Below are positions 7,021 to 7,257 of a stretch of DNA of 7,257 nt, in pieces (positions within the stretch are counted from its first letter, which is position 1; each line of letters begins with the position of its first letter). The translations under genes were made by a program, and so were the position numbers. The stretch is from Bacillota bacterium (GTDB lineage Bacteria > Bacillota > Bacilli > Alicyclobacillales > SLC66): positions 1 to 7,257 of the forward strand of contig JAKACR010000140.1 in assembly GCA_021821225.1 (NCBI GenBank), written 5' to 3'. Below the pieces are notes generated by a model that was not told where the DNA came from, searched no databases, and saw only the letters and a list, made by a program, of their open reading frames with translations.

Positions 7021-7257
7021 TTGGATGCAGGCAGGGATGGAGCGCTTGGCCAGTACCTGCGGCAGCCGGGGTTTTCCCGGTTGTGGCCGAAGGTGAAGGA
7101 AAAGCTGGAGCGGATCGGCCGGATTGGCGGTAAGGTAACACTGACCGCCCTGAGCGCGCAGGAACGGGAGGCGCTGCAGGGGCTGTTGTCCATCAATCTG
7201 CACGGCGAGACCAGCGTCGGCGTGGAGCTGAAACGTCTGGACGAAGCGCTGAGGCAG
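7021..7257 (+). CDS. jetD: Wadjet type III nuclease subunit JetD, N-terminal part (DUF3323/TIGR02679 family; truncated by window edge)
   Basis: An open frame starting at TTG 7021 runs 79 codons to the window end without a stop. The translation fits the N-terminus of the TIGR02679/DUF3323 family: YLRQPGFSRLWPKVKEKLER, then IGRIGGKVTLTALSAQEREA, then LQGLLSINLHGE and VGVELKRLDEALRQ. The pattern of a Trp-containing helix, a gly-rich G-x-V strand, an ER-x-AL helix and a final LD-x-x-LR helix is what I recall for the family. Full-length members are several hundred residues and end in a Toprim-like DUF2399 domain, which would be the metal-dependent nuclease that cuts circular plasmid DNA; that part lies outside the window. 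The start is uncertain, but later in-frame candidates (TTG 7081, GTG 7093) would remove conserved residues. The gene follows jetC by 20 bases and completes the jetABCD order. Confidence 0.78.
   Translation, partial: MDAGRDGALGQYLRQPGFSRLWPKVKEKLERIGRIGGKVTLTALSAQEREALQGLLSINLHGETSVGVELKRLDEALRQ

Overview
The window is almost entirely one plus-strand operon of four tightly packed genes: three complete and a fourth cut off by the right edge. From remembered family consensus, the products match the four-gene set TIGR02677 (DUF2397), TIGR02678 (DUF2398), TIGR02680 (giant SMC/SbcC/MukB-like ATPase) and TIGR02679 (DUF3323/DUF2399). This set is now called Wadjet type III, or JetABCD, an SMC-based system that protects bacteria against plasmids. 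The subtype number comes from memory; the family assignment rests on the sequence features below. So this is a recognisable defence system in its canonical order, not a wholly new one, although type III is far less studied than type I.

Layout: 1-81 is a short leader with a possible -10 box and a Shine-Dalgarno sequence. 82-1644 is jetA (putative kleisin, GTG start). 1641-2852 is jetB (putative KITE/MukE-like subunit, GTG start, GTGA overlap with jetA). 2849-7000 is jetC (1383-residue SMC-like ATPase, ATG start, ATGA overlap with jetB). 7021-7257 is the first 79 codons of jetD (predicted nuclease subunit), starting at TTG after a 20-base gap. I see no RNA gene, insertion sequence, CRISPR array or terminator.

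How the genes should work together, inferred from type I Wadjet: JetC dimerises through its hinge and binds ATP with its heads. JetA bridges the heads, JetB binds JetA, and the complex translocates on DNA by loop extrusion. JetD, a Toprim-containing nuclease, cuts small circular DNA once the motor has fully extruded it. The ATPase motifs of JetC (Walker A, LSGGEK signature, Walker B with its glutamate, D-loop) all look intact, so the motor is probably active.

Organism: DNA is GC-rich (hand counts of single lines range from about 42% near the left edge to over 70% in the jetC coiled-coil region). The Shine-Dalgarno sequences are strong and purine-rich (for example AAGGAGGA), and the start codons are GTG, GTG, ATG and TTG. 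This would suit a high-GC Firmicute such as the Alicyclobacillus group, but that is a weak guess; an actinobacterium or another high-GC lineage is not excluded. The less GC-rich left end may mark the approach to an island boundary.
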